A stretch of 64,000 bases of DNA from Eisenbergiella tayi (GTDB taxonomy: Bacteria; Bacillota; Clostridia; Lachnospirales; Lachnospiraceae): assembly GCF_001881565.1 (NCBI RefSeq), contig NZ_MPDJ01000007.1, forward strand, positions 62,001-126,000, read 5' to 3'. The position numbers and the translations under genes are program-made. Below, piece after piece: positions 34,053 through 43,778 of the stretch. The notes under the pieces were generated by a model. It searched no databases. It worked only from the letters and a program-made list of their open reading frames with translations, and had not been told where the DNA came from. Position 1 is the stretch's first letter, and each line of letters begins with the position of its first letter.

Positions 34053-34934
34053 CTAAAAATCAAACAGGCTCATCTGCGTTCCCGCCAGCTTATCCTCAAA
34101 CCGGCTCAGATACCTGAAAATTTCATCCGCATCACAGACAATCCCCTGCTCCTTACACACCCTGCGCAGAAGCTTCATAAGCTCCGCCTGATTCGGGGAA
34201 GGAACCTCATAGGCATCCCCGTAGGTCTTCACATACCTCTCCCGAAGCCCCGGAAAATGCTCATCCAGCTTCCGGTAAAAATACTGCCTGTCCCCGTCCC
34301 GCAGAGTAACCCCCATACCAAAAGTGAGAATCCCATAAGTCTTAGCCCGGCAGCAGTACTCCAGCAGCCCTCTGATATTCTCCTCCGTATCATTGATAAA
34401 AGGAAGCACCGGCGTCATCCAGCAAACCGTAGGAATCCCCTCATCCCGCAGAATCTCAAGCACCTCCGCCCGCCTCCCGGAAGTACACACATTTGGCTCA
34501 ATCACCCTGCACAAATCCTCATCATAAGTCGTCAGCGTAATCTGCACCACACACTTTGTCTTCCGGTTAATACGCTTCAGCAAATCCAAATCCCGCAATA
34601 TCAAATCCGACTTCGTCTGTATAGCCACCCCAAAACCATATTCATCAATCAGCTCCAGACACCTGCGCGTAAGCCCCAGCCTCTTCTCCAGATGCAGATA
34701 AGGATCACTCATCCCACCCGTACCGATCATACACCGCTTCCGCTTCCCCCGCAAAGCCTGCTCCAACAGCTCCGCCGCATTCCGCTTAACCTCGATATCC
34801 TCAAAAGGCCTGTCCGGATGCACCTGATAACAGCTGCTCCTCGCATCACAATAAATACACCCGTGAGTACACCCTCTATAAAGATTCATCCCGTTCCCCC
34901 CGGAAAGAATCGCCTTCACCTCAACCTCAAACAT
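34053..34934 (-). CDS. SPL-family radical SAM protein
   Basis: The 293-residue protein has the iron-sulfur motif CTHGCIYCDARS (C-x3-C-x2-C, near residues 21-28) at the N-terminus after MNLYRGC, and a TIM-barrel core (KCVVQITLTTYDEDLCRVIEP, GIPTVCWMTPVLPFINDTEEN). It resembles the COG1533 group related to spore photoproduct lyase. Members outside the true lyase have no known function. It is 98 bases downstream of the TGS-kinase gene and just before rnpB. Confidence 0.88.
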   Translation of the reverse strand: MFEVEVKAILSGGNGMNLYRGCTHGCIYCDARSSCYQVHPDRPFEDIEVKRNAAELLEQALRGKRKRCMIGTGGMSDPYLHLEKRLGLTRRCLELIDEYGFGVAIQTKSDLILRDLDLLKRINRKTKCVVQITLTTYDEDLCRVIEPNVCTSGRRAEVLEILRDEGIPTVCWMTPVLPFINDTEENIRGLLEYCCRAKTYGILTFGMGVTLRDGDRQYFYRKLDEHFPGLRERYVKTYGDAYEVPSPNQAELMKLLRRVCKEQGIVCDADEIFRYLSRFEDKLAGTQMSLFDF

Positions 34935-35032
34935 ACCCTTCTTCCCCTATACACCCTTGCCTGCCGCGGAAACAGGCAGGAGACGGCACCCTCTGCCGGG
35001 GCGGGACACAAGGCCCACACACCACAGCTTGT

Positions 35033-36727
35033 CTATACGCGGAAGCAGCTGCCTCCGACAAACTCACGGACAATCGAATTGTTCGGCAGATTTTCACTGC
35101 TCACCCCAAGGAAATACTCCAGGAATTTAAGAAGCCTTTTCGCTTCAAAATACTCCGGTTCGTCCTTTCCCACGCTGTAAAGCAGAGGCTCCGCAAACTG
35201 CTTGAGCACGGCAAGTTCGTATAAAAGGGCAGAATTGAACATGGCGTCCGCACTTTCCTGGAAAGGAAAGATATTTTCCTCTTCTCCCCTGCGCACGGAG
35301 GCCCACATACGCAGTGTATGGGTCGCAGACGCCCCTCTGGTCCTGGCATCTCTCACCATCCTGCGGATCAGCCTGCCGTCAGTCGTCGCTATCCGGTTAT
35401 GGTCATCTACATTCAGGCTGGTAAGGGCGCTGATGTAAATTTTATATTTGCTCTTCAGCGGAAGGGAATGGGACAGCTGATCGTTAAGCCCGTGAATTCC
35501 TTCAATAACCAGAATATCCTCCGGCCCCAGCTGCAGATAATCCCCTTTATACTCTCTCAGCCCTGTTTTAAAATTAAATCGGGGCATTTCCACCCTTTTT
35601 CCCGCGAGCAGATCAACCATATCACTGTTGAACTGTTCCACATCTATGGCTTCCAGACATTCATAATTATAATTGCCGTCTTTGTCCCGGGGCGTATTTT
35701 TCCGATCCACAAAATAGTCATCCACCGCAATGGGATGAGGCACCAGTCCGTGTGTTTTCAGCTGAATGGACAGCCTGTGGGAAAAAGTGGTCTTTCCGGA
35801 AGAGGAAGGGCCTGCTATCATAACAAATTTCACATTGTCACGCTTTGCAATATCTCCGGCAATTTCGGCAATCCTGCGTTCCTGGAACGCTTCCTGCACC
35901 AGAATCATTTCCGCAAGATCTCCTTCGCAGATCTTGTCGTTCAAATCTGCCACTGTCTCAATCCCCATCTGTTCTCCCCAGTAATTGGAACGCTCCATGG
36001 TATGGAACAGCTTTTCCCTGGGTTCAAAGCTGCCCATCGTCTCCGGATCCCAGCGATCCGGAAGCATGAGAATCATTCCCTCCTTATAGGGAAGCAGATC
36101 GAAATACTGCAGATAGCTGGTATCCGGCACCATATAGCCGTAATTATAGTCATAATACCCGTCCAGGCAGTAAACGTTAATATAAGAGCCTCTCCGATAG
36201 CGGAACAGCCTGACCTTATCATCCATTCCCTGTGCTTCGAAAAGCGCGATCGCCTCGTCCGTGGGATAAGCCTTCTTGGTAATGGGAAGACCGGCCGCAA
36301 CCATTTCTGCCATCCGTTCTTTTACCCTGTCAACGAATTCGGCCTCCATCTGCCGCTCTTCTTCTCCGTCTGCTATCACCACCCGTTCCGCCAGTCTTCC
36401 TTTAGGAACACAATAGAGCCCGCGGCCAATCGTGAATTCCACGGATACCTCACCCTCTTCAGGAGATCCCGCCACGTCACTGATGGCTTTTATGAGCAGC
36501 ATCACGGCGCTGCGGACATAAGTATCATGCCCGACCCTGTCTGAAAGTGTCTGGAAAGTGACGGTTACATCCTTATCCACCTTTTTATGAAGCTCCTTGA
36601 TCTTCCCTCCCGCAACGGCAAGGATGATTCTGTGTTCATATTCCTGCTGATGTTCCTGTGCCAGTGTTTCATAGGTGATTCCGTCTTCATATTCTCTGCA
36701 TGTGCCATTCACCGTTACTTTAACCAT
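35033..36727 (-). CDS. TGS domain-uridine kinase fusion protein
   Basis: The 564-residue protein has an N-terminal TGS-like domain (about 1-60; VKVTVNGTCREYEDGITYETLA) and a threonyl-tRNA synthetase second-domain-like part (about 65-250). A C-terminal phosphoribulokinase/uridine kinase domain follows with P-loop IAGPSSSGKTTFSHRL and DDYFVDRKNTPRDKDG, and EGIHGLNDQLS. It likely phosphorylates uridine/cytidine or another nucleoside. This architecture is frequent in Clostridia. It lies 23 bases after the nif3-like gene in the minus-strand cluster. Confidence 0.88.
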   Translation of the reverse strand: MVKVTVNGTCREYEDGITYETLAQEHQQEYEHRIILAVAGGKIKELHKKVDKDVTVTFQTLSDRVGHDTYVRSAVMLLIKAISDVAGSPEEGEVSVEFTIGRGLYCVPKGRLAERVVIADGEEERQMEAEFVDRVKERMAEMVAAGLPITKKAYPTDEAIALFEAQGMDDKVRLFRYRRGSYINVYCLDGYYDYNYGYMVPDTSYLQYFDLLPYKEGMILMLPDRWDPETMGSFEPREKLFHTMERSNYWGEQMGIETVADLNDKICEGDLAEMILVQEAFQERRIAEIAGDIAKRDNVKFVMIAGPSSSGKTTFSHRLSIQLKTHGLVPHPIAVDDYFVDRKNTPRDKDGNYNYECLEAIDVEQFNSDMVDLLAGKRVEMPRFNFKTGLREYKGDYLQLGPEDILVIEGIHGLNDQLSHSLPLKSKYKIYISALTSLNVDDHNRIATTDGRLIRRMVRDARTRGASATHTLRMWASVRRGEEENIFPFQESADAMFNSALLYELAVLKQFAEPLLYSVGKDEPEYFEAKRLLKFLEYFLGVSSENLPNNSIVREFVGGSCFRV

Positions 36728-36750
36728 ATTTCAAACTCCTCTGTTCATGA

Positions 36751-37533
36751 CTATTCATACCAAAAAGGTTCCTGCTGTCTTGCGGATAAAAGATGGATCG
36801 AGGGAAGCTCCCTGCTTAAAAATTCCTTCATGTAGGGAACAAAAATCTGCTCCACACCGAAATGTCCCGCATCAATAATGGTCAGTCCCTGTTCCAACGC
36901 GTCTGTTCCGTCATGATGCCCGATATCGCCGGTAATATATACATCAGCGCCCGCCCTTACCGCCTGGCGGATATAATCCTTACCCGCTCCGGGCACCACG
37001 GCGGCCTTTCGGACCTTCCTGTCTTCTTCCCCGAACACCTTCACCGTATCCAAGTCAAAGGTCTCTTTTACATAGGAGGCACATTCCCGCAGCGTCATGC
37101 ATTCCGGCAGAATGCCCACTCTGCCGATTCCCTCCTGGGAAAGCTCATCTTCAAAGGTGATCTCCAGGACACTGCGTTCCTCCAAAGCCAGACGTTCCGC
37201 CGCTTCATCCCCCATTCCCATCACATCAAAATTGGTATGGCTGGCATAGCAGCAGATATCGTTGACTATCAGCTTGATAATCCGTTTCCCGGTAAAATCC
37301 TCCGCCGTTATCCTGTTTTGGGGCGAAAAAATCAGGGGGTGATGTGTGAGCAGCATATCCGCTCCCGCCAGCACAGCCTGATCAATAACCGCGTCCGTGG
37401 CATCCAGCGCAATCATTACGGATTCCACTTCCCGTTCCCGGCTTCCCACAAGAAGCCCCACATTATCCCAGCTTTCCGCAAAGGAAAGAGGGGACAGTTC
37501 TTCCAGTTTCGCCATTATCTCACTGCATTTCAT
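36751..37533 (-). CDS. Nif3-like dinuclear metal centre protein (YqfO/GTP cyclohydrolase I type 2)
   Basis: The 260-residue protein matches the Nif3 family: FAESWDNVGLLVG near residue 20, LLTHHPLIFSP with metal ligands, SHTNFDVMGMGDEAAERLAL and DAGHFGVEQIFVPYM at the C-terminus. Family members form hexamers with a two-metal site; the reaction is uncertain. It overlaps trmK by 4 bases, the usual pairing with trmK in Firmicutes. Confidence 0.93.
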   Translation of the reverse strand: MKCSEIMAKLEELSPLSFAESWDNVGLLVGSREREVESVMIALDATDAVIDQAVLAGADMLLTHHPLIFSPQNRITAEDFTGKRIIKLIVNDICCYASHTNFDVMGMGDEAAERLALEERSVLEITFEDELSQEGIGRVGILPECMTLRECASYVKETFDLDTVKVFGEEDRKVRKAAVVPGAGKDYIRQAVRAGADVYITGDIGHHDGTDALEQGLTIIDAGHFGVEQIFVPYMKEFLSRELPSIHLLSARQQEPFWYE

Positions 37534-38339
37534 AGGCTTTTCTCCTTATACAGCAAAAGCAGCTGTTCCAGCAGCCGCCGTTCCTCCTTCAGCTGTGCAA
37601 GCCGCTTTCCGGTCTTATCCGAATATCCTGCATCATCCTTTTGTCCGTCAATCCCCTTCAGAATGCCGGCTGTTTTGTCCAGACAATCCTCCAGATATGA
37701 AAAAAGGACCGGATTCCGGCGGATGAGCAGCCAGGAGCCGTATCTGTCACCGGCCTGTTCCCATTCTGTTTCCGAAAATACCGGCCGGTTCCTGAAAAAA
37801 CTGCGGGCCTCCTCCTCAAGCCTGCCGACAGGGAAGCCTTCCGGCAGATTCCTGAGATTCACAGCCTTCATTACAGCATAATATTTTCCTTCTTCCCAAA
37901 TCATATTCTCATCTGTAATGAAATATCCTAAATTTCTTAAAGATTTTCTCACCAGCCAGGGCTCTGACTGAGGCTGAAGAATGACCCAGCGCATCCCTGC
38001 CAGCTTCTCTGCACCTTCCTCCAGTATTTTCACCGTCAGCCTGCCGCCCATTCCCGCTGCCAGCAGCGTATCCGCTTCCGGCCTTCCCCCGCGGCAGGGA
38101 AGGCCGGAAAGTCCGTCGGAAAGCCTTACATCTATGTATGCGGCAAGCCCATATTCTTCCACGTGCTCTCTGGCCCGCTCCAGGGGGCCTTCGTTCACAT
38201 CCATGGCAAACACATGGGGTGAGATCCCGTTTTGGATCAAATATATCGCCACATACCCATGGTCACATCCCACATCCGCCGGTATACTGCCTTTTTCTAC
38301 CATAGATGCGACCATATGAAGTCTTTTTGACAATTCCAT
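37530..38339 (-). CDS. trmK: tRNA (adenine(22)-N(1))-methyltransferase TrmK
   Basis: The 269-residue protein has an N-terminal SAM-binding Rossmann domain (ADVGCDHGYVAIYLI, VFAMDVNEGPLERAREHV, DGLSGL, LLAAGMGGRLTVKILEEG, and WVILQPQSEPWLVRK) and a helical C-terminal half. TrmK methylates A22 of tRNA-Ser and tRNA-Tyr. It follows rpoD by 11 bases and overlaps nif3, the standard rpoD-trmK-nif3 arrangement in Firmicutes. Confidence 0.93.
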   Translation of the reverse strand: MELSKRLHMVASMVEKGSIPADVGCDHGYVAIYLIQNGISPHVFAMDVNEGPLERAREHVEEYGLAAYIDVRLSDGLSGLPCRGGRPEADTLLAAGMGGRLTVKILEEGAEKLAGMRWVILQPQSEPWLVRKSLRNLGYFITDENMIWEEGKYYAVMKAVNLRNLPEGFPVGRLEEEARSFFRNRPVFSETEWEQAGDRYGSWLLIRRNPVLFSYLEDCLDKTAGILKGIDGQKDDAGYSDKTGKRLAQLKEERRLLEQLLLLYKEKSL

Positions 38340-38350
38340 ATTCTTTTTCC

Positions 38351-39544
38351 TTAATCCAGATAATCCTTCAGCTTACGGCTGCGGCTGGGATGACGGAGCT
38401 TGCGGAGAGCCTTGGCTTCGATCTGACGGATACGTTCACGGGTAACGTTGAATTCCTTGCCCACCTCTTCCAGGGTTCTGGCTCTTCCGTCATCCAGGCC
38501 AAAACGCAGGCGAAGCACCTTCTGTTCTCTTTCCGTCAGCGTACCCAGAACCTCGTTCAGCTGTTCCTTTAACAGGGAGAAGGCCGCCGCATCCGCAGGT
38601 ACCGGCACATTGTCATCCTGGATAAAATCGCCCAGGTGGCTGTCTTCTTCTTCACCGATAGGCGTTTCCAGAGAAACCGGCTCCTGGGATATTTTCAGGA
38701 TTTCCCGGACTCTTTCCACAGGCATGCTCATTTCTTCCGCAATTTCTTCCGGAGTAGGTTCACGCCCCAGCTCCTGAAGCAGCTGTCTGCTCACCCGGAT
38801 AAGCTTGTTGATCGTTTCCACCATATGCACCGGGATACGGATGGTTCTCGCCTGATCGGCAATGGCTCTGGTGATCGCCTGACGGATCCACCATGTGGCA
38901 TAGGTGGAGAATTTATAGCCTTTGGTATAGTCAAATTTTTCCACCGCCTTAATCAGGCCCAGGTTTCCTTCCTGTATCAGATCCAGGAACAGCATCCCTC
39001 TACCCACATATCTTTTGGCAATGCTGACCACCAGACGCAGGTTGGCTTCTGCCAGACGCTTCTTGGCTTCCTCATCTCCCACTTCCATTCTCTGCGCCAG
39101 ATCAATTTCCTCTTCCGCAGAAAGCAGGGGCACCTTTCCAATTTCCTTCAGATACATACGCACCGGATCTTCAATGCTGATTCCGTCAGGAACGGTAAGG
39201 TCGATATTTTCCATATCCACCTCATCCTCTTCAGACAGAATGATTTCCTCGTCGGGAATATCATCGTCATCCTCCGTAATACGCAGTACATCCACATTAC
39301 TCTGCTCCAGCAGCTCCAGCAGTTTATCAAACTGATCCTCATTCAGCTGCAGATCGGCAAAATAATCGCTGATCTCCTGGTACTCCAGAATATTCTTCTT
39401 CTTTCTGGCAACGCCGATAAGGCCTCTTACCCTTTCCAGAAACTTGGCTTCCGCCGCGGCTTTCTCTTCCGGAGTCATTTCGGTTTCATTCGGGGTATTT
39501 GTCTTCTTTGCCTCATCTGCTTTTTCCTGTGTCTTTTTGCCCAT
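38351..39544 (-). CDS. rpoD: RNA polymerase housekeeping sigma factor RpoD
   Basis: The 397-residue sigma-70 factor contains region 1.2 (DPVRMYLKEIGKVPLL), region 2 (LRLVVSIAKRYVGRGMLFLDLIQEGNLGLIKAVEKFDYTKGYKFSTYATWWIRQAI), region 3 and region 4 (VLRLRFGLDDGRARTLEEVGKEFNVTRERIRQIEAKALRKLRHP). Region 1.1 is short and acidic. ATG 39544 is favoured by AGGAAGG 10 bases upstream, over the ATG at 39568. It is in the order dgt-dnaG-rpoD. Confidence 0.97.
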   Translation of the reverse strand: MGKKTQEKADEAKKTNTPNETEMTPEEKAAAEAKFLERVRGLIGVARKKKNILEYQEISDYFADLQLNEDQFDKLLELLEQSNVDVLRITEDDDDIPDEEIILSEEDEVDMENIDLTVPDGISIEDPVRMYLKEIGKVPLLSAEEEIDLAQRMEVGDEEAKKRLAEANLRLVVSIAKRYVGRGMLFLDLIQEGNLGLIKAVEKFDYTKGYKFSTYATWWIRQAITRAIADQARTIRIPVHMVETINKLIRVSRQLLQELGREPTPEEIAEEMSMPVERVREILKISQEPVSLETPIGEEEDSHLGDFIQDDNVPVPADAAAFSLLKEQLNEVLGTLTEREQKVLRLRFGLDDGRARTLEEVGKEFNVTRERIRQIEAKALRKLRHPSRSRKLKDYLD

Positions 39545-39584
39545 TCTTTGTCCATCCTTCCTGCGCATGTTAATATTGTTATCC

Positions 39585-41357
39585 TTAATTCAGGGAAATA
39601 TGCGTTTTGCTAAGTTCTTCCAGCGCCTTTTTTCCTTCAATGACGCGGTTTAACGCCTCTACATCTGTTCCCAGACGGCTGGTATTGTATTCATAACTGA
39701 TTCTTTTTACGGAAACCAGGATATCGTGGAAAGCTTTTTCCTTTTCCTGTAATGTTTCCGGTTCCAACAGCTTTGTATTAAAAAGGGAGGCCACCTCCCG
39801 CTGTTCCTCCTCATCGGGAAACAGGCTGATAATCGATGCGGCATTCAGTTCTCCTTTTTCCAGGCCCGCAAACAGCCTCTCCGCCACTCTTACGTAAAGC
39901 TCCTCCGTAAAGTCTTCGGCAGACAGGAAGCGGGATATCTTAGGGTATACCTGAGGCTCTTCCACCAGCCAGGTGAGCAGCAGCCGCTGTGTCCTCTTGC
40001 TGTTTTCCTCAGGCGTCGTTTTTTTCTGTATGCCGGATTTAGGGCGCTCCACCGGTTTGACCAGACCGGTTTTGGCAGCGGTGTTTCCCACAAGCCTGCG
40101 CAGATTCTCAAAGCCTATATGATATTTTTCCGCCACCGCCTCAATATAATTCTCCCGTTCCACTTCCTCGGAAAATTCACACAGCTTTCTGGCGATTTCC
40201 CTGTGGAACTTGGTCTTGTCCTCCGGATCGGACAGATTAAATTCCTTCTCCAGCATGCGGATTTCAAACAGAAAGCTGTTTTCCGCATGGTCGATTCTTT
40301 CCTGGAAGGCTTCCTTTCCCAGGTTTTTCATAAATTCATCCGGATCCTTGTATGGCTCCAGATTGATCACCTTCCCTGTAAGCCCGGCCTCCTTGAGGAT
40401 GCCGATGGCCCGCAGTGCCGCCTTCACGCCCGCGCCGTCGCTGTCATAGGACAGCAGCACTTCCTTGGCATAGCGCTTCAGCAGACTGGCTTGTCCTATG
40501 GTGAACGCAGTTCCCAGAGACGCCACCGCCTGATCAAAGCCGGCCTGATGCATGGCAATGACATCCATGTAGCCCTCGCACAAAATAATGTTTCCCTTCC
40601 GGGAGGTTCTCGCAAAATTCAGTCCGTAGAGGTTCCTGCTCTTGTCAAAAACAGGAGTTTCCGGGGAATTCAGGTATTTAGGAGTCCCGTCCCCCATCAC
40701 TCTGCCGCCGAACCCGATTACCCGGTGATTGATATCCTCAATGGGAAAAATCACCCGGTTCCAGAACTTGTCATACATGCCATGCTTTTCATCCACATTG
40801 CACAATCCTGCCTCATGGATGAGCTCCTGGGAATAGCCTTTGCTGCGCAGATACTGCACCAGGTCATTGCTTGTCTTATTGGCAAAGCCAAGACCAAACT
40901 TTTTGATGGTTTCATCTGTCAGCTCACGGTTTCTTAAGTAGTTATACCCAATTTCACCCTGTTTGGCCCGGAGCTGAAAATAAAAATATTTTGCCGCTTC
41001 CCTGTTGATTTCCAGCAGTTTACTCCGCTTGCTTTCCGCTTTTCTGGCCTCTTCGGAATACTCGATCTCCGGCAGGTTCACACCCGCACGGTCCGCCAGC
41101 ATTTTGACGGCCTCCGGAAACGTATAGTTTTCGTATTCCTGGATAAAGGTATACACATTTCCTCCCGCGCCGCAGCCGAAGCAATAGTACATCTGCTTGC
41201 CGGGAGATACGGAAAAGGAAGGCGACTTTTCATTATGGAAGGGACACAGCCCAAAATAATTGGCCCCCTTTTTCTGGAGACGCACATAGCCTGAAATCAC
41301 ATCCACAATATCATTTTTCATCCTGACTTCTTCTATCAGTTCATCGGGATAATACAT
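39585..41357 (-). CDS. dnaG: DNA primase DnaG
   Basis: The 590-residue primase has an N-terminal CHC2 zinc finger (CPFHNEKSPSFSV..MYYCFGCGAGG), the TOPRIM core (EGYMDVIAMHQAGFDQAVASLGTAF, YDSDGAG) and a C-terminal helicase-binding part. It makes RNA primers for replication. The start ATG 41357 (MYYPDELIEEVRMKNDIVDV) matches the usual DnaG beginning with AGGTGAG 8 bases upstream; a GTG start at 41369 is possible. It is 40 bases upstream of rpoD. Confidence 0.97.
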   Translation of the reverse strand: MYYPDELIEEVRMKNDIVDVISGYVRLQKKGANYFGLCPFHNEKSPSFSVSPGKQMYYCFGCGAGGNVYTFIQEYENYTFPEAVKMLADRAGVNLPEIEYSEEARKAESKRSKLLEINREAAKYFYFQLRAKQGEIGYNYLRNRELTDETIKKFGLGFANKTSNDLVQYLRSKGYSQELIHEAGLCNVDEKHGMYDKFWNRVIFPIEDINHRVIGFGGRVMGDGTPKYLNSPETPVFDKSRNLYGLNFARTSRKGNIILCEGYMDVIAMHQAGFDQAVASLGTAFTIGQASLLKRYAKEVLLSYDSDGAGVKAALRAIGILKEAGLTGKVINLEPYKDPDEFMKNLGKEAFQERIDHAENSFLFEIRMLEKEFNLSDPEDKTKFHREIARKLCEFSEEVERENYIEAVAEKYHIGFENLRRLVGNTAAKTGLVKPVERPKSGIQKKTTPEENSKRTQRLLLTWLVEEPQVYPKISRFLSAEDFTEELYVRVAERLFAGLEKGELNAASIISLFPDEEEQREVASLFNTKLLEPETLQEKEKAFHDILVSVKRISYEYNTSRLGTDVEALNRVIEGKKALEELSKTHISLN

Positions 41358-41378
41358 GCCTTCACTCACCTCGCCTGC

Positions 41379-42389
41379 TTATTTCACTGTCCAGCATTTG
41401 GGAATATAAATTTCCTCATACTGCGCAATGGCGAACCGATCCGTCATTGCCCCTATATAGTCACAACAAATCCTTTCCTTCGCTTCCCCTCTTTCCATTA
41501 GTTCCAAAAGTTCTGTGGATATTTTATCAATATGATGGAGATAATAATCATATAACGTTTCCACCAGCAGTTCCGCCTTGCTTTCTTCGCTTTTGGCCTG
41601 CTTATTGGTGTAAACCCGTTCAAACATAAAAGCCCGCAGTGTCTTCATAGCCTCCTCCACCGGGGGAGACATACAAATGTCATTCCTGCCGAAGCTGTTC
41701 GTCACAATATCATGGATAAAATGATCCAGCCGTTCGCCTGTGGTCCTGCCCGCCACTTCCTGCACCGAAGCCGGAATATCCTCTTCTCTCAGGATGCCGG
41801 CGCGGACAGCGTCATCACAGTCATGGTGGATATAAGCAATTTTATCCGAAAGCCTTACGATCTTTCCTTCCAGCGTGGCTGGATTTCCTTTGGTCTGATG
41901 GTTTCGGATTCCGTCCCGCACCTCAAAGGTAAGGTTCAGGCCCTGGCCGTCCTTTTCCAGGATATCCACGGTACGCACGCTTTGTTCGCTGTGTTCAAAA
42001 CCAAACGGGCAGACACGGTTCAGCGCACGCTCTCCCGCATGGCCGAAGGGGGTATGCCCCAAATCATGGCCCAGGGCAATAGCCTCTACCAAATCCTCAT
42101 TCAGCCGAAGCGCTTTGGCAATCGTTCTGGCATTCTGGGACACCTCCAGAGTATGGGTCAGTCTCGTCCGGTAATGATCCCCTTCCGGAGTGAGAAAGAC
42201 CTGGGTTTTGTCCTTAAGCCTGCGGAATGCCTTACAGTGCAGAATCCTGTCCCGGTCCCGCTGGAAAACAGGCCTGATATCACAGGGTTCCTCCTCCTTC
42301 AGCCTTCCCAGGGAATTCCTGCTCAGAGCAGCATAGGGACTTAAATAAACCTCTTCCCACTTCTCCAGATTTTCCCGAATTGTTGTCAT
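41379..42389 (-). CDS. dgt: Deoxyguanosinetriphosphate triphosphohydrolase-like protein Dgt
   Basis: The 336-residue HD-domain protein has FRRLKDKTQVF, RTRLTHTLEVSQNARTIA, the HD motif ALGHDLGHTPFGHAGE, and SDKIAYIHHDCDDA. Dgt cleaves dNTPs to nucleosides and triphosphate, limiting dNTP pools. ATG 42389 has AAAGGGGACGG immediately upstream; the longer TTG start at 42407 is less likely. It is the first gene before dnaG. Confidence 0.93.
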   Translation of the reverse strand: MTTIRENLEKWEEVYLSPYAALSRNSLGRLKEEEPCDIRPVFQRDRDRILHCKAFRRLKDKTQVFLTPEGDHYRTRLTHTLEVSQNARTIAKALRLNEDLVEAIALGHDLGHTPFGHAGERALNRVCPFGFEHSEQSVRTVDILEKDGQGLNLTFEVRDGIRNHQTKGNPATLEGKIVRLSDKIAYIHHDCDDAVRAGILREEDIPASVQEVAGRTTGERLDHFIHDIVTNSFGRNDICMSPPVEEAMKTLRAFMFERVYTNKQAKSEESKAELLVETLYDYYLHHIDKISTELLELMERGEAKERICCDYIGAMTDRFAIAQYEEIYIPKCWTVK

Positions 42390-42546
42390 CCGTCCCCTTT
42401 CTGCCAATCGGCTTAATCAGAGTATGCCGGAAAGGAAACTCTAATCCGATCCCGTTTCCGGACAAAAATAAGCTCACTATCTTTTATATTCTGTGTCAAT
42501 ACCCGGAATCCTTTTATTTTTTTCAAAAAAAATAATTTTTCTTGAC

Positions 42547-42589
42547 AAAAAACAAAAATCCGGCGCTTCTTTTCAGAAAATACGCCGGA
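42547..42589 (-). terminator. Intrinsic terminator of the AlkZ-like gene
   Basis: TCCGGCG (42559-42565) and CGCCGGA (42583-42589) form a stem; on the minus strand the T-run TTTTTGTTTTTT follows. It separates the AlkZ-like gene from dgt. Confidence 0.75.
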
Positions 42590-42605
42590 CTGTCCTGCTG
42601 CCATT

Positions 42606-43613
42606 TTATATCGGAAGGCCCATATAACGCCTTATAGGCTCCTCTCTTCCATTTATTTCATAAATGGCTTCCAAAATCTCCTTTTTTCGAGCTTCTGCCT
42701 CATTTTCCGGAAGCCGGACGCATACGTCTTCCATAATGTAGGGGCCGTATTTGAAATGTCCCAGCACCGCACCCCTGATTTTGCCGTCGATGAGCAGATA
42801 CTGAAGAATATCCATTCCCTCCCTTTTGTACTCCTGCTTCAGGTGATGCTCCTCGCACCGCACCAGGCAGTCGTTCCGGTGAAGGACCAGGATCTTCCGA
42901 AAGGGCGTCCGTTCCTGCTTCTGAAGAAGTTCAAAATCCGCGGCAAGATAATAAATCCCGTCCTTCTGTACAAACTGTCCGCCGGCTGTCAGTTCTTCCG
43001 CGGCAGCCTTCAGTTCACGCTCCGGGATCCCGTAAAAATCCCTGAAATTTTTTACAGAAGCGCCCACATAGCGGAAAAGGAAACGGGGAAGCACCATTTT
43101 CAGGGCTTCTTTTCTGGTAAAATGCTGTACATCCACATCCGGGAACATCTCCTCAAAACGGTACCATTCCCGATCCCATTCCCCGTCAAACTGATCCTCA
43201 AATAACACAAAGGACTCCTGCAGCTTATGCAGGGCCGGCGTGATCTGCTTTACCAAAAGCCCGGTCATTTCTTTTATCAGGCCAATATTTAACGGGCCTT
43301 CCCTGTCTATCAGCGCGAGAATCAATTCCTGCGTATCATCCGGCTTCCAGGGTTTCCGGTAAAGGCCTGCAAAAAGCTCCATATCTTCTTCCTGAATGAA
43401 GCCGATATTCCCTTTCTGGAACCGTCCTTTTACCAGTTCACGGTTCCGCTGCCTTTCCCTGTTATATTCCAAATCGTCAAAACCTGCCCTGTAAACAAGG
43501 CAGGGCGGTTCTCCGAATCCGTGCCAGTATACATTCAGCCCCGGAGACAAATCCCGGTAAAGGACGTTATATTCCTCCAAGCCCGCCGGTTTCGTCAAAT
43601 GCTGCCTTTCCAT
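42606..43613 (-). CDS. AlkZ/YcaQ-like winged-helix DNA glycosylase
   Basis: The 335-residue protein matches the HTH_42/AlkZ family of crosslink-repair glycosylases: winged-helix repeats (GPLNIGLIKEMTGLLVKQITPALHKLQ.., TRKEALKMVLPRFLFRYVG) and a C-terminal domain ending EDVCVRLPENEAEARKKEILEAI. Family members remove alkylated or interstrand-crosslinked bases. The start is uncertain: ATG 43613 has no strong ribosome site, whereas TTG 43640 follows GGGAGGA too closely. A 29-codon frame with an excellent ribosome site (43684-43595) overlaps its start, so translational coupling is plausible. Confidence 0.75.
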   Translation of the reverse strand: MERQHLTKPAGLEEYNVLYRDLSPGLNVYWHGFGEPPCLVYRAGFDDLEYNRERQRNRELVKGRFQKGNIGFIQEEDMELFAGLYRKPWKPDDTQELILALIDREGPLNIGLIKEMTGLLVKQITPALHKLQESFVLFEDQFDGEWDREWYRFEEMFPDVDVQHFTRKEALKMVLPRFLFRYVGASVKNFRDFYGIPERELKAAAEELTAGGQFVQKDGIYYLAADFELLQKQERTPFRKILVLHRNDCLVRCEEHHLKQEYKREGMDILQYLLIDGKIRGAVLGHFKYGPYIMEDVCVRLPENEAEARKKEILEAIYEINGREEPIRRYMGLPI

Positions 43614-43684
43614 TCTGAGGCAATTACCCGTTCTTCCCAATCCTCCCGGTTATTCTCATCCCGGCTCTTCTCTGCGGCTGCCAT
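43595..43684 (-). CDS. Small upstream ORF coupled to the AlkZ-like gene
   Basis: A 29-residue frame (MAAAEKSRDENNRED then WEERVIASEWKGSI) starts at ATG 43684 with AAAAGGAG upstream and ends by overlapping the AlkZ-like ATG by 19 bases. The charged sequence does not resemble a known leader peptide. It may be a coupling ORF or the remains of a longer N-terminus; I cannot decide. Confidence 0.4.
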   Translation of the reverse strand: MAAAEKSRDENNREDWEERVIASEWKGSI

Positions 43685-43778
43685 AGCTGTCACTCCTTTT
43701 TTGCAACAGTCCGGTTATACCTGAGCTGTTCCCTTTTCTCCTATTATAACACGAGCAACCGGACAACTGTCTGTCCGG

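Noticed and set aside
33588..35180. 530-codon plus-strand frame
   Set aside because: It crosses RNase P RNA and the radical SAM gene on the other strand, so it is not a real gene.
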